DNA of 64,000 bases from Cohnella sp. CFH 77786 (GCF_019400745.1 NZ_WJIB01000003.1:248001-312000); one strand, 5' to 3'. Counted from the first letter of the stretch, positions 45,675 to 55,551 are shown. The notes: generated by a model not told the origin, from the letters alone. Numbers and translations are program-made.

Positions 45675-47441
45675 ATGGCTCTACCGAAGCATTTGGGCGT
45701 CACGACGAAATTCGTACTCACTTTTATATCCATCCTGACGGTATCGATGTCGTTCATGGGCTATATTCTGTATTACCAGTCCTCTCAGGCGGCCATCGCA
45801 CAGGGGCAAATTCTCATGATGCAGAACGTGCTGCAAATGAGGGACGGCATGTCTCAGAAAGTGGACATGGTCCAGAACGTATCCCAAATCGTTGCCTTTA
45901 ATCAGCAAATCCAAAATTTCCTCGGGACTAGTTTTTCGGGCAAACCATTCCAAATGATCGATTACCGATACAACATCGCTCCGATTTTGGGTAATCTGAT
46001 GCTGCAGAACACTTATATACACACCATGCGGATCTTCATGGCCAATAACGAGATACCGGAACTCTACGACAGTTTCTACCATCTGAAGCGTGTGGAGTCA
46101 GACCCGTGGTATGCTTCGTTCATCCGTTCAACGGTGGTGGGAGATTGGCAGGGGCTTCATACGGAGAAGAGCTTTGTCGGCAATTTCGATGCAAGCGTCC
46201 AGAAGAAGGTATTCACTTACGATCGAAAAATCTATTCGTCCAATAGTACGGCGTTGGCCGGAGTCCTGGAGATCGAGGTCGATCACGACTTTCTGTTCGA
46301 TGGGCTCAAAAATCCGCGAAGCGCGCATTTCGGCAGCATCTTCGTCGTTGACCGCCGGGGTGAGATCTTATCGGATAACGTGCCCCAGCTGGCAGCCGAA
46401 TCCGCCAAGTCGCTCGGATTGCCGATACCTGCGCAGGGCACCGAGATTAACAAAATCATGGACGTCAAGGGAGAACGCTCCATTGTGATTTCCATCCCGC
46501 TCGGCGGGCCGGAGCTTTACGTTACAGGCGTCTTTCCCGTCAGTCCTTTCATCGAGAGCATGAGGCTTTCGCTGAAATGGATCATCGTGATCCTCTTATC
46601 CTCGCTGATCCTGCTCAGCGGCATCGTCACCTTTATTACCCATGCGCTTCTGCGTCGGATGAAAACGCTCGTAAAAGCGATGAAGCAAGTACGGGAAGGA
46701 TCGCTGGACGTATCGGTCCCGGTCGCAGCGAACGACGAGTTCGGCCAGATGGCGGTAAGCTTTAATCTCATGACAGCCCGCATCCACGACCTTGTGGAGA
46801 CGGTGTACAAGAGCCGCATCCTGGAGAAAGAAGCGGAGCTGCGGGTGCTCGAATCGCAAATCAATCCGCATTTCCTGTACAATACTCTGGCGACGATTTC
46901 CTGGGTCGCGCGGAAGGTCCGTTCGCCCGAGATTGCCCATCTGTCCAATTCACTGGCCAAATTTTACCGTCTGGTGTTGAACAAAGGAAAGTCAGCTATA
47001 CTCATAAGAGACGAAATCGAGATGGTCAAGGCATACCTTGAGATTCAGAAATTCCGTTTCGAGAATATGTTTGACGCTGAGTTTCGCATCGACGACGGGG
47101 TTCTCCCTTATACCGTTCCGAAAAATATTTTACAGCCGCTGGTGGAGAACGCGCTGTCGCACGGCATCGAACCGAAACGCAGCCACGGCACGGTCATCAT
47201 CGAGGCCGGACTGAACGGCAACAACGTTGTCTTCCGGGTCATTGACGATGGCGTCGGCATGGACCGCGATCGGGTTCAGGCTGTGCTGAGGGGACAAATC
47301 CATCGGACAAGCGGCAGCGGTTATGCGGTTCGAAATATTATTGAACGGTTAAACGGTTATTACGGAGACGATTACAGCTTCGAATTATTCAGCCGGCCAG
47401 GAATCGGTACGGTCTTTGTCATCACGCTGCCGAAGGAGTGA
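45675..47441 (+). CDS. Sensor histidine kinase, YesM type
   Basis: 588-residue membrane kinase. TM1 is about residues 10-35 (FVLTFISILTVSMSFMGYIL), then an extracellular sensing domain to about 295, TM2 (WIIVILLSSLILLSGIVTFI), HAMP and the His_kinase domain with phospho-acceptor His399 in ESQINPHFLYN. The ATPase domain shows NILQPLVENALSHGI (N box), DDGVGMDRD and GSGYAVRNIIERL. The start at 45675 has GAGGTG 8 bases upstream; the ATG at 45660 is part of that site. It presumably senses the sugar handled by the upstream transporter, with the next gene as partner. Confidence 0.93.
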   Translation: MALPKHLGVTTKFVLTFISILTVSMSFMGYILYYQSSQAAIAQGQILMMQNVLQMRDGMSQKVDMVQNVSQIVAFNQQIQNFLGTSFSGKPFQMIDYRYNIAPILGNLMLQNTYIHTMRIFMANNEIPELYDSFYHLKRVESDPWYASFIRSTVVGDWQGLHTEKSFVGNFDASVQKKVFTYDRKIYSSNSTALAGVLEIEVDHDFLFDGLKNPRSAHFGSIFVVDRRGEILSDNVPQLAAESAKSLGLPIPAQGTEINKIMDVKGERSIVISIPLGGPELYVTGVFPVSPFIESMRLSLKWIIVILLSSLILLSGIVTFITHALLRRMKTLVKAMKQVREGSLDVSVPVAANDEFGQMAVSFNLMTARIHDLVETVYKSRILEKEAELRVLESQINPHFLYNTLATISWVARKVRSPEIAHLSNSLAKFYRLVLNKGKSAILIRDEIEMVKAYLEIQKFRFENMFDAEFRIDDGVLPYTVPKNILQPLVENALSHGIEPKRSHGTVIIEAGLNGNNVVFRVIDDGVGMDRDRVQAVLRGQIHRTSGSGYAVRNIIERLNGYYGDDYSFELFSRPGIGTVFVITLPKE

Positions 47442-47448
47442 GTGTCCC

Positions 47449-49023
47449 ATGTTATCCTTGCTTATTGTGGAAGATGAACGGTGGGAACGCGAGGGTCTCG
47501 TCGATTTCCTCGACTGGAAATCTCTCGGCATGGAGATAATTGGAACCGCCTTCGACGGCATCGACGGATATGAGAAGGCGATCGCGCTGCGGCCGGACAT
47601 CATTATAACCGATATTCGAATGCCAGGCATGACCGGACTGGAGATGGCCAAGCGGATCCGCGAGCAGCTCCCCGACGTGCGATTCGTGGTCCTTACGGGG
47701 CACGGCGAATTCGAATATACCCGGGAAGCGATCAGCCTGCACGTGGACGATTATGTGCTCAAGCCGGTGGAAGAGAAGGAGATAAGGAGAGCGATGCATC
47801 GCGTCTCGCAGGAATGCGCGCTTCTCCGGAGCAGGCGGGAGGACAATGAGCGGCTCGCGGAGATGCTGCAATTCGGGGCGCGCATTGCGGCGGAGAAGCG
47901 GCTCTCCGAGCTGCTCCGCGACAGGGTGAGCAAGGACCTGGGGGAGAACGAGCTTCTCGAAGGCGCAGAGGAGCTTCGGGCCGATGCTTACGAGGTGATC
48001 GTCATTGCGCCGACCGAATCGGGCATCCGTGAAGAGGAGGTTCGAAGGCTGATTGGCCGTCCATGCTTCATCGTAGGCTGCGAAGAACTGCCTGGCGGAT
48101 TGGCCGTGGTTCTGCCGGAGCACGCTCCCGGAACACAATCTCCGGAACAAACCGCCAAGCTACTGCTCAAGGAATGGAACCATACAATGGCGAACGTTCC
48201 CGCGATCGGAGCCGGAGCTACGGCTAGCGGTCTCGTCGCGTTGAAGGACTCTTACAGTCAGGCACTGAACGCAGCCAAATACGGGTTGTTCTACGGCCAT
48301 TCCGGCTTGATTAAGGCAGAAGCGGAGGAGCAGGCGGGACTCCGATTCTCCGAGCAGGCAGGGAATTTTCTTGCGGCGTGGCAGGAGATGTCCCGGCGGA
48401 TCCGGCTTCACCTGCTCGCTCTGCAGGAGAAAGAAGTCCACATGCAGCTCGAAGCGATGATCAAGTCGATTGCCGATGCGCCCGGCGCGTACGTCGCAGC
48501 TTTACTTAACGCGCTTATCATCGAGCTTTCGGTGCTTGCCGAAGAGCAGGAAGGGAATAAGGGCAGCATCGAGCAGCTGGTTGCCATGCACCGACTTCAG
48601 GACATGCACGACTATGTGAAGAGCTATATAAGCGATATTATGCATCTTCTGGAAGAGAAGAGGAACAACAAAGACAAATATATCGTTGACAGGGTGATCC
48701 GCCTCATTGACGAGCGGTACGGATCCGGCGGACTCAGCCTCACGATGCTCGCGGAAGAAGTGTTCGTGTCGCCGAACCATCTGAATACGATGTTCAAGAA
48801 AGTAACGGGGAGAACGGTTCATCAGTACCTGGCGGATATCCGGATGAGCAAGGCGGAAGAGCTGCTTCGCACAACAAAGCTTAAAGTATCCGAAATCGCC
48901 GGCCGTATCGGAGTGTCTAACTTTTCCTATTTTTGCTCCATCTTCAAACAGCAGTTCGGCATGAGCCCCGGTGAATACCAGGAGCTGATGCAGCGGAAAC
49001 GAACGGAACCGAGGTCGACCTGA
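47449..49023 (+). CDS. AraC-type response regulator, YesN type
   Basis: 524-residue DNA-binding regulator. The receiver domain (LSLLIVEDERWEREGLVDFL; phospho-acceptor Asp55 in IIITDIRMPGMTG; Lys in YVLKPVEEKE) is followed by a long middle region and a C-terminal AraC helix-turn-helix pair (LTMLAEEVFVSPNHLNTMFK and VSEIAGRIGVSNFSYFCSIF, then KQQFGMSPGEYQE). AAGGAGTGAG precedes the ATG at 47449, 7 bases after the kinase stop. Likely activator of the adjacent ABC genes. Confidence 0.93.
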   Translation: MLSLLIVEDERWEREGLVDFLDWKSLGMEIIGTAFDGIDGYEKAIALRPDIIITDIRMPGMTGLEMAKRIREQLPDVRFVVLTGHGEFEYTREAISLHVDDYVLKPVEEKEIRRAMHRVSQECALLRSRREDNERLAEMLQFGARIAAEKRLSELLRDRVSKDLGENELLEGAEELRADAYEVIVIAPTESGIREEEVRRLIGRPCFIVGCEELPGGLAVVLPEHAPGTQSPEQTAKLLLKEWNHTMANVPAIGAGATASGLVALKDSYSQALNAAKYGLFYGHSGLIKAEAEEQAGLRFSEQAGNFLAAWQEMSRRIRLHLLALQEKEVHMQLEAMIKSIADAPGAYVAALLNALIIELSVLAEEQEGNKGSIEQLVAMHRLQDMHDYVKSYISDIMHLLEEKRNNKDKYIVDRVIRLIDERYGSGGLSLTMLAEEVFVSPNHLNTMFKKVTGRTVHQYLADIRMSKAEELLRTTKLKVSEIAGRIGVSNFSYFCSIFKQQFGMSPGEYQELMQRKRTEPRST

Positions 49024-49066
49024 CCGCCAAGCTGAAGAATCCCGGAAATATCGAATCGAATCCGAT

Positions 49067-49104
49067 CGCCTTTGCCCGTTTGCCGGCAAAGGCGGTTTTG
49101 TTTT
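49067..49104 (+). terminator. Rho-independent terminator after the first YesMN pair
   Basis: 10-bp perfect stem CGCCTTTGCC / GGCAAAGGCG, 8-base loop, then GTTTTGTTTT. Confidence 0.88.
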
Positions 49105-49299
49105 GTCGGAAAAAATTTCAAAAATATCGTCCTTTCGGTCCATCCGAAACCGGGTTTCCATCGTCTAATGTGTATCCAAATGAGAGCAGGCAGCATGAAC
49201 CGGTCCGCGCGTCAGGGGGAGGGGACCCCCGGCGCGGATTTCCCCCACGATACGCCTCCCGATCATGGATGAAAAAAGCAACCGGAGGAGAAGAACGGA

Positions 49300-50262
49300 A
49301 TGAAGGGAACCCGGACACCCGGGATGGGGAAATGCGGAGTGGTTTTGTCCTTCCTGCTGATTGTATTCGGCCAAGCCGGATGCCAACCGGCCGGCCTATG
49401 GGGAAGCAGCGAGCTTGCAGCCGGCGCAGGCAAGGCGGCATGGGCCGGCGAAGCGGCGCCTGCCGCGGGATCCGCAAGGGAAGGAGCACCGAGTTCGCAG
49501 GACGGGGCGCTGTCCGTGAAGCTGGCGACGGCGAAAGCGCAGCCGGAAACGCAACCGGAAACGCAGCAGCATCCGCGGCCGAAGACGGCTCCAAAGCCGA
49601 GCCCTGCGGAAGCGGAAAAACCGACGGGGTCGGCCGGCAAAGCGGAGAAAAGCAAAGTCGTCGCGCTCACGTTCGACGACGGACCTGACGGCAAGTACAC
49701 GCCCCAGGTGCTGGACATTTTGAAGAAGTACAACGTGAAGGCCACCTTCTTCGTCGTCGGGAAGCAGGTGGAGAAATATCCGGACGTTACGCTGCGGATC
49801 GTCCGGGAGGGACACGATATCGGCAACCACAGCTGGTCGCATCAGGACCTGACGAAGCTGACCGGCCAGGCGCTCGACGATGAGATCGACCGAACGCAGG
49901 AAGCCGTCGCGCAAGCGGCGGGAGGCTACACGCCGGACTTGGTTCGCGCGCCGTACGGTGCAATTTCGGACTCATTGCTTGATTATTTGCACGACCGGAA
50001 ATTTCACCACGTCTATTGGTCGGTCGATCCGAGAGATTGGGCCGGCACCCCGGTCGCCGCGATGCGGGAAAACATCCGCAAGCACGTTCGTCCGGGCAGC
50101 GTCATCCTGCTGCACTCGTTCGGCGGCCGCAAGCATGCGATCGAGCATACGGTCGAATTGCTCCCCCAAATCATCGAAGATTTGCGGAAAGCGGGATACG
50201 AGTTCGCGACGGTGGACGAAATGATCGATGCCGAGGAAGCGAACGCGTCGGTAATCAAATAA
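49300..50262 (+). CDS. Polysaccharide deacetylase (NodB domain) lipoprotein
   Basis: 320-residue probable lipoprotein: FLLIVFGQAGC lipobox near residue 28, an Ala/Gly/Pro/Glu-rich spacer to about residue 115, then a CE4 NodB domain. Its motifs are intact: LTFDDGPDGKYTPQVL (Asp126, Asp127), NHSWSHQDLTKL (two metal His), RAPYGAISDSLLDYL, WSVDPRDWAG and VILLHSFGGRKHAIEHT. Relatives remove N-acetyl groups from peptidoglycan or chitin-like polymers outside the cell. GGAGGAGAAG precedes the ATG. A single-gene unit between terminators. Confidence 0.92.
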   Translation: MKGTRTPGMGKCGVVLSFLLIVFGQAGCQPAGLWGSSELAAGAGKAAWAGEAAPAAGSAREGAPSSQDGALSVKLATAKAQPETQPETQQHPRPKTAPKPSPAEAEKPTGSAGKAEKSKVVALTFDDGPDGKYTPQVLDILKKYNVKATFFVVGKQVEKYPDVTLRIVREGHDIGNHSWSHQDLTKLTGQALDDEIDRTQEAVAQAAGGYTPDLVRAPYGAISDSLLDYLHDRKFHHVYWSVDPRDWAGTPVAAMRENIRKHVRPGSVILLHSFGGRKHAIEHTVELLPQIIEDLRKAGYEFATVDEMIDAEEANASVIK

Positions 50263-50273
50263 GCGCTCCCGAT

Positions 50274-50306
50274 ATGCCGAAGCAGGCCAGCCTGTTTCGG
50301 CATTTT
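50274..50306 (+). terminator. Rho-independent terminator after the deacetylase gene
   Basis: 13-bp stem ATGCCGAAGCAGG / CCTGTTTCGGCAT with one mismatch and a CCAG loop, then TTTT. Confidence 0.85.
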
Positions 50307-50400
50307 GCTGTACGCCCAAGTTTCCCACGGCTCGCGCAAAGGTAAACAGATGGCACAAACCGGTGGAAATCCACGGATTCATGCGGGTTCGGAGGGAACG

Positions 50401-50428
50401 TATAGTAACAGTAAAAGAAGCGTTTTCA
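50401..50428 (+). promoter_or_regulatory. Possible -10 and cre-like site before the second sugar ABC operon
   Basis: TATAGT at 50401-50406 may be a -10. AAGAAGCGTTTTCA (50415-50428) matches the right half of the cre consensus and lies 23 bases before the permease TTG, a position where CcpA could act as a roadblock. Confidence 0.35.
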
Positions 50429-50450
50429 AGAAAGGATCCGGTGAGCCGTC

Positions 50451-51416
50451 TTGTACTCGCACTCCCAAGCGAAAAAAGTCGCCATTCCCTCGAAGTCGGT
50501 CAGAAACGCGTATTGGAATCCCAAACGAAGGGAGGCGCTTGCCGGCTGGCTGTTTCTGGCGCCCGAATTGCTCGGCATGATCGCGCTTAGCCTGTTTCCG
50601 ATTCTGTTCTCGCTGCTGCTCAGCTTTAGCGAATGGAATTTGGTCGGCGGCCTGTCTTCCATCCGCTTCGCCGGTTGGGACAATTTCGCGGCGATGCTGG
50701 AAGACGACAAGATCGGCAAAGCGCTCAGGAACAACTTCGTTTATACCCTCTTCACCGTACCGGTCGGTTTGTTCCTGGCCTTGGTTCTCGCCGTGCTGAT
50801 CCATACCCGGGTGTATGGAAAATCCTATTTCAAGGTCGCTTTTTTCATCCCCTACATTTCCTCCATCATCGCGCTCGGGGCGATATGGAGCGCCTTGTTC
50901 CACCCTTCATACGGTCCGGTCAACCGGTTCCTGCTAAGCGTCGGCGTGGAGGATCCGCCCAAGTGGCTGGCCGATCCGCAGTATTCGTTAACCGCGATCA
51001 TGATCATCGCGATATGGGCGGCAATCGGCTATAAAATCGTCATTTACATTGCCGGGCTCGGACAGATTCCCGACGAACTGTACGAGGCGGCGAGCATCGA
51101 CGGGGCCGGCAGCTTCCAGCGTTTTTTCCGGATTACGCTCCCGCTTCTGAAGCCGACCCTGTTTTTTCTGTTCATCACGACGCTGATGTCCTCGTTCAAA
51201 GTGTTCGATCTCGTCGCGTTCTTGACGGGCGGGGGACCGAACGATTCTTCCACGGTGCTGGTCTATCGAATCTATGAGGAAGGCTTCCGCCATTTCCGGA
51301 TGGGGTATGCGTCCGCGATTTCCTGGCTGCTGTTCGTCATCGTCGGACTTGTGACTTTCGTCTCCGCCAGAATGCAGAGAGAGCGTCACGATGTCCCGGG
51401 AGGCCGGTTCGGATGA
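50451..51416 (+). CDS. Sugar ABC transporter permease, MalF/UgpA type
   Basis: 321-residue CUT1 permease. After a basic N-terminus come GWLFLAPELLGMIALSLFPI, SFSEWNLVGG, FFIPYISSIIALGAIWSALF and the EAA loop ELYEAASIDGAGSFQRFFRI, ending in FLTGGGPNDSSTVLVYRIYE. The best start is the TTG at 50451 with GGTGAG 5 bases upstream. It overlaps the next permease by 4 bases (ATGA). No ATPase gene in the operon. Confidence 0.88.
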   Translation: MYSHSQAKKVAIPSKSVRNAYWNPKRREALAGWLFLAPELLGMIALSLFPILFSLLLSFSEWNLVGGLSSIRFAGWDNFAAMLEDDKIGKALRNNFVYTLFTVPVGLFLALVLAVLIHTRVYGKSYFKVAFFIPYISSIIALGAIWSALFHPSYGPVNRFLLSVGVEDPPKWLADPQYSLTAIMIIAIWAAIGYKIVIYIAGLGQIPDELYEAASIDGAGSFQRFFRITLPLLKPTLFFLFITTLMSSFKVFDLVAFLTGGGPNDSSTVLVYRIYEEGFRHFRMGYASAISWLLFVIVGLVTFVSARMQRERHDVPGGRFG

Positions 51417-52243
51417 GCCGGGCGAAGGCGGGTAAAATCGTCGCGACCGCGCTTATGGCCGCGTTCTCCGTCCTGTTTCTCGTCCCGCTGATTTGGATGG
51501 TATCCGCCGCTTCGAAAGTCGAGAGCGAGGTGCTTGAATATCCGATCCGCTGGATCCCGGACCATTGGAACTTCGCCGCGAATTTCCGGACCGTGTGGCT
51601 CGGCGACGTGCCGTTCGCGTTGTTCTATTGGAATTCCTTCAAGCTTGCGGCCGCGATGACGCTGGGCACCCTGCTTTTCTCTTCGATGGCGGCCTTCTCC
51701 TTATCCAAGCTCAGGTTCAGAGGCCGGGACCTCGCTTTCGGACTCCTCCTGTCGTTCATGATCATTCCGCCCGAGGCGACGCTCGTTCCCCGGTACATGC
51801 TGATGAAATGGTTTCACCTGTATAACTCCCACGAAGGCTTAATCGTGATGGGTTTGTTTTCGATTTACTTCACGTTTCTGCTCCGGCAGTTCATGCTGGG
51901 CATCCATAACGATTTCATAGAAGCGGCCCGAATGGACGGGGCAGGGTACGCGACCGTGTATTGGCGCATTATGATCCCGCTCAGCAAGCCGATCCTGGCG
52001 ACGGTGGCGATCATCAAATTCATTTGGTCGTGGAACGATTACCAGAATGCGCTGATCTTCCTCATCGACCGCGATTTATATCCGATACCGCTGGGCATGC
52101 AGCTGTTCCGCAACGATTTCGCGGATAACTATTCGGTGCTCATGATGGCTTCGTTGTCCGCCATCGTTCCGCTGCTCCTCGTGTTCGTCGTTTTGCAGAA
52201 ACAGGTGATCAAAGGAATCTCGCTGGGCGGAGTAAAAGGATAA
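51413..52243 (+). CDS. Sugar ABC transporter permease, MalG/UgpE type
   Basis: 276-residue CUT1 permease with six helices. VPLIWMVSAASKVESE, LLLSFMIIPPEATLVPRYML and the EAA loop FIEAARMDGAGYATVYWRIM are visible, with IPLSKPILATVAI following and LQKQVIKGISLGGVKG at the C-terminus. The ATG overlaps the stop of the MalF-type gene. Confidence 0.9.
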   Translation: MSRAKAGKIVATALMAAFSVLFLVPLIWMVSAASKVESEVLEYPIRWIPDHWNFAANFRTVWLGDVPFALFYWNSFKLAAAMTLGTLLFSSMAAFSLSKLRFRGRDLAFGLLLSFMIIPPEATLVPRYMLMKWFHLYNSHEGLIVMGLFSIYFTFLLRQFMLGIHNDFIEAARMDGAGYATVYWRIMIPLSKPILATVAIIKFIWSWNDYQNALIFLIDRDLYPIPLGMQLFRNDFADNYSVLMMASLSAIVPLLLVFVVLQKQVIKGISLGGVKG

Positions 52244-52286
52244 GGTCATCAAATGGCACCGATACGGCAAAATTTTACACCGCTGA

Positions 52287-52309
52287 ATAAACCGCTTTCA
52301 TCATACAAT
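52287..52309 (+). promoter_or_regulatory. cre-like operator and -10 before the second binding-protein gene
   Basis: ATAAACCGCTTTCA (52287-52300), one base different from the site at 41593, followed 3 bases later by TACAAT (52304-52309). A -35 is not obvious. It suggests the binding protein can be transcribed separately from the permeases. Confidence 0.5.
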
Positions 52310-52353
52310 GAGGTTGCGGTTGCTCATGTCTCACCAGATGGAGGGGAGATCGC

Positions 52354-53736
52354 ATGATGAAGAAGACCCGGTCCGTTCTGATCGCCGCGATGCTCGTCGT
52401 TTCCTTGCTGGCTGCCTGCTCGGGCGGGAACAATGCGGATCAGCGGGCAAGCGAACCCGCAAAGGCAGGGGAGCCGTCCGCCAGTCCGACTCCGCCGGCC
52501 AAAACGGCGGATCCGGTGACGCTCAAATTTTACCACCCGTACAATGACGCGGACGCGAGCGGGATGGAACAGGTCATCGCCGGCTTCGAACGGCAGAACC
52601 CGGATATCCGGGTGGAGATGGTCCCGCTGGTGCCGGGCAATTCGGTCGAGTCGCTCGTGAAACTGGACGTGGCGCTCGCTTCCGGCGAACAGGCGGATAT
52701 CGTGTTCATGCCGAGCGTAGAAGAGACGATGGCCCGCGCGGCCCTCGGCGTACTCGCGCCGCTCGACGATTTGTACGCGGCGGCCGGCATCCGTCCGGAG
52801 GAAGAGTACTACCTCAACCCGAAGTACGACGGCAAATATTACGGCGTGATGAACACGACCACGAACTGGATGGTTCTCTTAAATGAAGACGCTCTCAAAG
52901 AAGCAGGGTTGACGGCGCCTACCTTCGGCTGGACATGGGACGACTTTCGAGATTACGCGAAAAAAATGACCAAAGGAGAAGGACCGAACAAACGGTACGG
53001 AACCTACTTCCACAACTGGGGCGAATACGCCAACATGATCGTGTTTACGGACCGCAAAAACCCCTTTCTGACGGAAGAGCTGAAGCCGCAATTCGACGAT
53101 CCGAGCTATAAGCCGTTTTTCGAAATGAGGCGCGCGATGGAAAGCGAGGACCATAGCGCGAAACCGTACGCGGACGTCATCGGAGCGAAGCTGAATTACC
53201 GGACGGAGTTTTTTACCGGCAAAGCCGCCATGCTCATCACGGCCAACTTCGCTCTCACCTCGGTCGGGGATCAGAAGAACTATCCGCACGCGTTCAAAAC
53301 GGTGGTCGCGCCGCTCCCCCGTTCTTCCCCGAACGTGGAACCGGGACTCACGCACATCGGCGGCACGTACTTGGCCATTCCGGCGGAATCGAAGCATCGG
53401 GAACAGGCGTTCAAATTCATCCGTTACGCGACGACGGACAACAAGGACCGGATCTGGCTTTCCGGCTGGAAGAAAGCCGATTCGAACGCTCTCGTGGACA
53501 GGATTTACGGCCAAGACGCCGCCCTGCTCGATCTCGCGTCGCTCAAATCGACGCTCTACGACGAGAGAGTCCGGACTTCCGTGTCTCCGGATATCGCGGT
53601 TCCTTACGCCAATCAGTTGAAGAAGGTTTTGGAGGACGGGTTCAGCAAGTTCATCTTGGATAACATCACGGTGGAGGAAGCCCAGAAGCGGATGATGGAG
53701 GAAGCGGACAAAATCATCAAACAGAATGCGAAGTAA
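52354..53736 (+). CDS. Extracellular sugar-binding lipoprotein (family 1 SBP)
   Basis: 460-residue lipoprotein. Lipobox LLAAC (Cys near residue 22) and a Pro/Ala/Ser tether, then VTLKFYHPYNDADASGMEQV, DIRVEMVPLVPGNSVESLV, ASGEQADIVFMPSVEETMA and AGLTAPTFGWTWDDFRDYAK, consistent with an MalE/UgpB-like binding fold. GAGGGGAGA precedes tandem ATG codons at 52354/52357. The permeases are upstream and the kinase/regulator downstream. An acidic pectin-derived oligosaccharide is a reasonable guess from neighbours only. Confidence 0.88.
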   Translation: MMKKTRSVLIAAMLVVSLLAACSGGNNADQRASEPAKAGEPSASPTPPAKTADPVTLKFYHPYNDADASGMEQVIAGFERQNPDIRVEMVPLVPGNSVESLVKLDVALASGEQADIVFMPSVEETMARAALGVLAPLDDLYAAAGIRPEEEYYLNPKYDGKYYGVMNTTTNWMVLLNEDALKEAGLTAPTFGWTWDDFRDYAKKMTKGEGPNKRYGTYFHNWGEYANMIVFTDRKNPFLTEELKPQFDDPSYKPFFEMRRAMESEDHSAKPYADVIGAKLNYRTEFFTGKAAMLITANFALTSVGDQKNYPHAFKTVVAPLPRSSPNVEPGLTHIGGTYLAIPAESKHREQAFKFIRYATTDNKDRIWLSGWKKADSNALVDRIYGQDAALLDLASLKSTLYDERVRTSVSPDIAVPYANQLKKVLEDGFSKFILDNITVEEAQKRMMEEADKIIKQNAK

Positions 53737-53802
53737 GGAGCATACGATAGAAGGTAATCGCGTGCCGATCATCCTGCGCGATCTCGGAAGAGAGGGTCCG
53801 CT

Positions 53803-55551
53803 ATGCGCACGATCCGCCGGTTCGCCTTCTATCGCCGGCTTCAGGTTTCTTTTCTGGCTTTGATCCTGCTGCCGCTCGCGGCCGTGTCCAGCATCAGCTA
53901 CTACAATACGCAGCAGAGCGTCCGGGAGAACATGCGGAACCATAACGAACGATCCGTCTCGCTGCTGGCGGGCGACCTGCTCCGCATGATCGACGACGTG
54001 ACCTATGCGTCGAGCTTTTTCGTCCAGGATCCGGCCGCACTCGCGCACCTCCGAGCTTTTCATGCGATGTCCAAGATCGACAGCTTCGAGGATTACTTGC
54101 ATTACAGGGAGATCCGGGATTTTTTCGACCTCGTTTCCCTGCGGATGCTCAACAGCCGCCTCCGGATGTTCGTGGCCAATCCGGCGGGCTTCATCGTCCA
54201 ATCGTCGGGCGGGGATATTCCGCTGGAGCGGATACAAGGCATCCATGCGCGGCTGGAGCCGCTGGTGGATCCGAATAAGAGCAAGGTCATGCAATGGCTG
54301 GGCACGCTTCCGGCGGATAACGACGGTCCGGCCGGGGACTATTACGTGGCGCGCGTCATTCGCGACCCGGGCGATTTCACCTGGCTGGCCACCGTCTATA
54401 CGATCATCCCGGACCGGTTTTTCGAACAACTGCTCGATCCGGCGGTAAACGCGAACGTCGCGCTGTATGACGGCGAGTGCCGGTTGATCGCCGGCCAAGC
54501 CGGAGTTCCTTGCCGGGCGGCCGCCGCGAATTCCGAACGGATCCGCTCGGAAGCGGAGATTCCCAAGAACGGCTGGAAGCTCGTGCACGAGACGCCGGAA
54601 TCGGAAGTCACCGGGGCGATCAAACGCAATTTCTATTATTCGGCGGTCGTCGTCGTCGTTTGCGTGGCGCTGTTTTTCCTCATCTCGGTCTGGATCGCCC
54701 GCCGCCTGTACGAGCCGATCCGGCAATTGAAGCTGGGGATCCGGCGATTCGGAGAAGGGGAGCTGTCCGTCCGGTTCCGCATCCGAAGCGGCGACGAAAT
54801 GGAAGAGCTCGGCCAAACGCTGAATACGATGGTCGACCAAATCAATCGTCTGATCGCGGACATCAAGCAAGAACAAGAAGAAAAGCGGGAACTCGAGCTC
54901 AAGGCTCTTTCCTCGCAAATCCATCCCCACTTTCTCCTCAATACGCTGAACTCCATCAAATACAGCTTGATCGCGGACCATGACGAATACCATAGCCGCA
55001 AAATCGCGTCGATCATGACTTTGCTTCGGGCCGGCATGAAATTCGGAGAGCCGTCTACTCTCAGGGAAGAATGCGTTCTCCTGAACCATTACGTGGACAT
55101 TATGCGGATGCGCAACGAAATGGATATGGAATGGGTCGTGGAGCTTGCTCCGGGCACAGAAGACGTCATGCTGCCCAAGCTTCTGCTGCAGCCCCTGGTG
55201 GAGAACGCGATCATCCATGGATTCCCGGGGGTGGCAAGAAAGCCGCGTATCCGGATCCGTTCCGAATGGGAGGACGGTCTCGTCCGGATCGAGATCGAGG
55301 ACAACGGGGCCGGTTGCGGCAGGGAGAAGAGGGAATGGCTGAACCGGCTGTTCGCGGAAGGGCAGAAGGCGGATTTCGAAGGTTATGGACGGGTGGGTAT
55401 GGTCAATGCGTTCATGCGGCTGCGCAAAACGTACGGAGTCGGCGCGGAGATGTTCCTGCGGGAGAATGCCGCGGGCGGGCTTGCCGTGATCGTTCGCTTT
55501 CCCGCCCGGAAAGGGGGTGAATCCGATGTGGAAGGTTCTGCTGGCGGATGA
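53803..55551 (+). CDS. Sensor histidine kinase, YesM type
   Basis: 582-residue membrane kinase. TM1 (LQVSFLALILLPLAAVSSIS), extracellular domain to about 275, TM2 (SAVVVVVCVALFFLISVWIA), HAMP (YEPIRQLKLGIRRFGEGELS), His_kinase with His376 in SSQIHPHFLLN, and an ATPase domain with LLLQPLVENAIIHG and DNGAGCGRE. The ATG at 53803 follows a GGAAGAGAGGG stretch. The coding end overlaps the regulator gene by 26 bases. Confidence 0.92.
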   Translation: MRTIRRFAFYRRLQVSFLALILLPLAAVSSISYYNTQQSVRENMRNHNERSVSLLAGDLLRMIDDVTYASSFFVQDPAALAHLRAFHAMSKIDSFEDYLHYREIRDFFDLVSLRMLNSRLRMFVANPAGFIVQSSGGDIPLERIQGIHARLEPLVDPNKSKVMQWLGTLPADNDGPAGDYYVARVIRDPGDFTWLATVYTIIPDRFFEQLLDPAVNANVALYDGECRLIAGQAGVPCRAAAANSERIRSEAEIPKNGWKLVHETPESEVTGAIKRNFYYSAVVVVVCVALFFLISVWIARRLYEPIRQLKLGIRRFGEGELSVRFRIRSGDEMEELGQTLNTMVDQINRLIADIKQEQEEKRELELKALSSQIHPHFLLNTLNSIKYSLIADHDEYHSRKIASIMTLLRAGMKFGEPSTLREECVLLNHYVDIMRMRNEMDMEWVVELAPGTEDVMLPKLLLQPLVENAIIHGFPGVARKPRIRIRSEWEDGLVRIEIEDNGAGCGREKREWLNRLFAEGQKADFEGYGRVGMVNAFMRLRKTYGVGAEMFLRENAAGGLAVIVRFPARKGGESDVEGSAGG

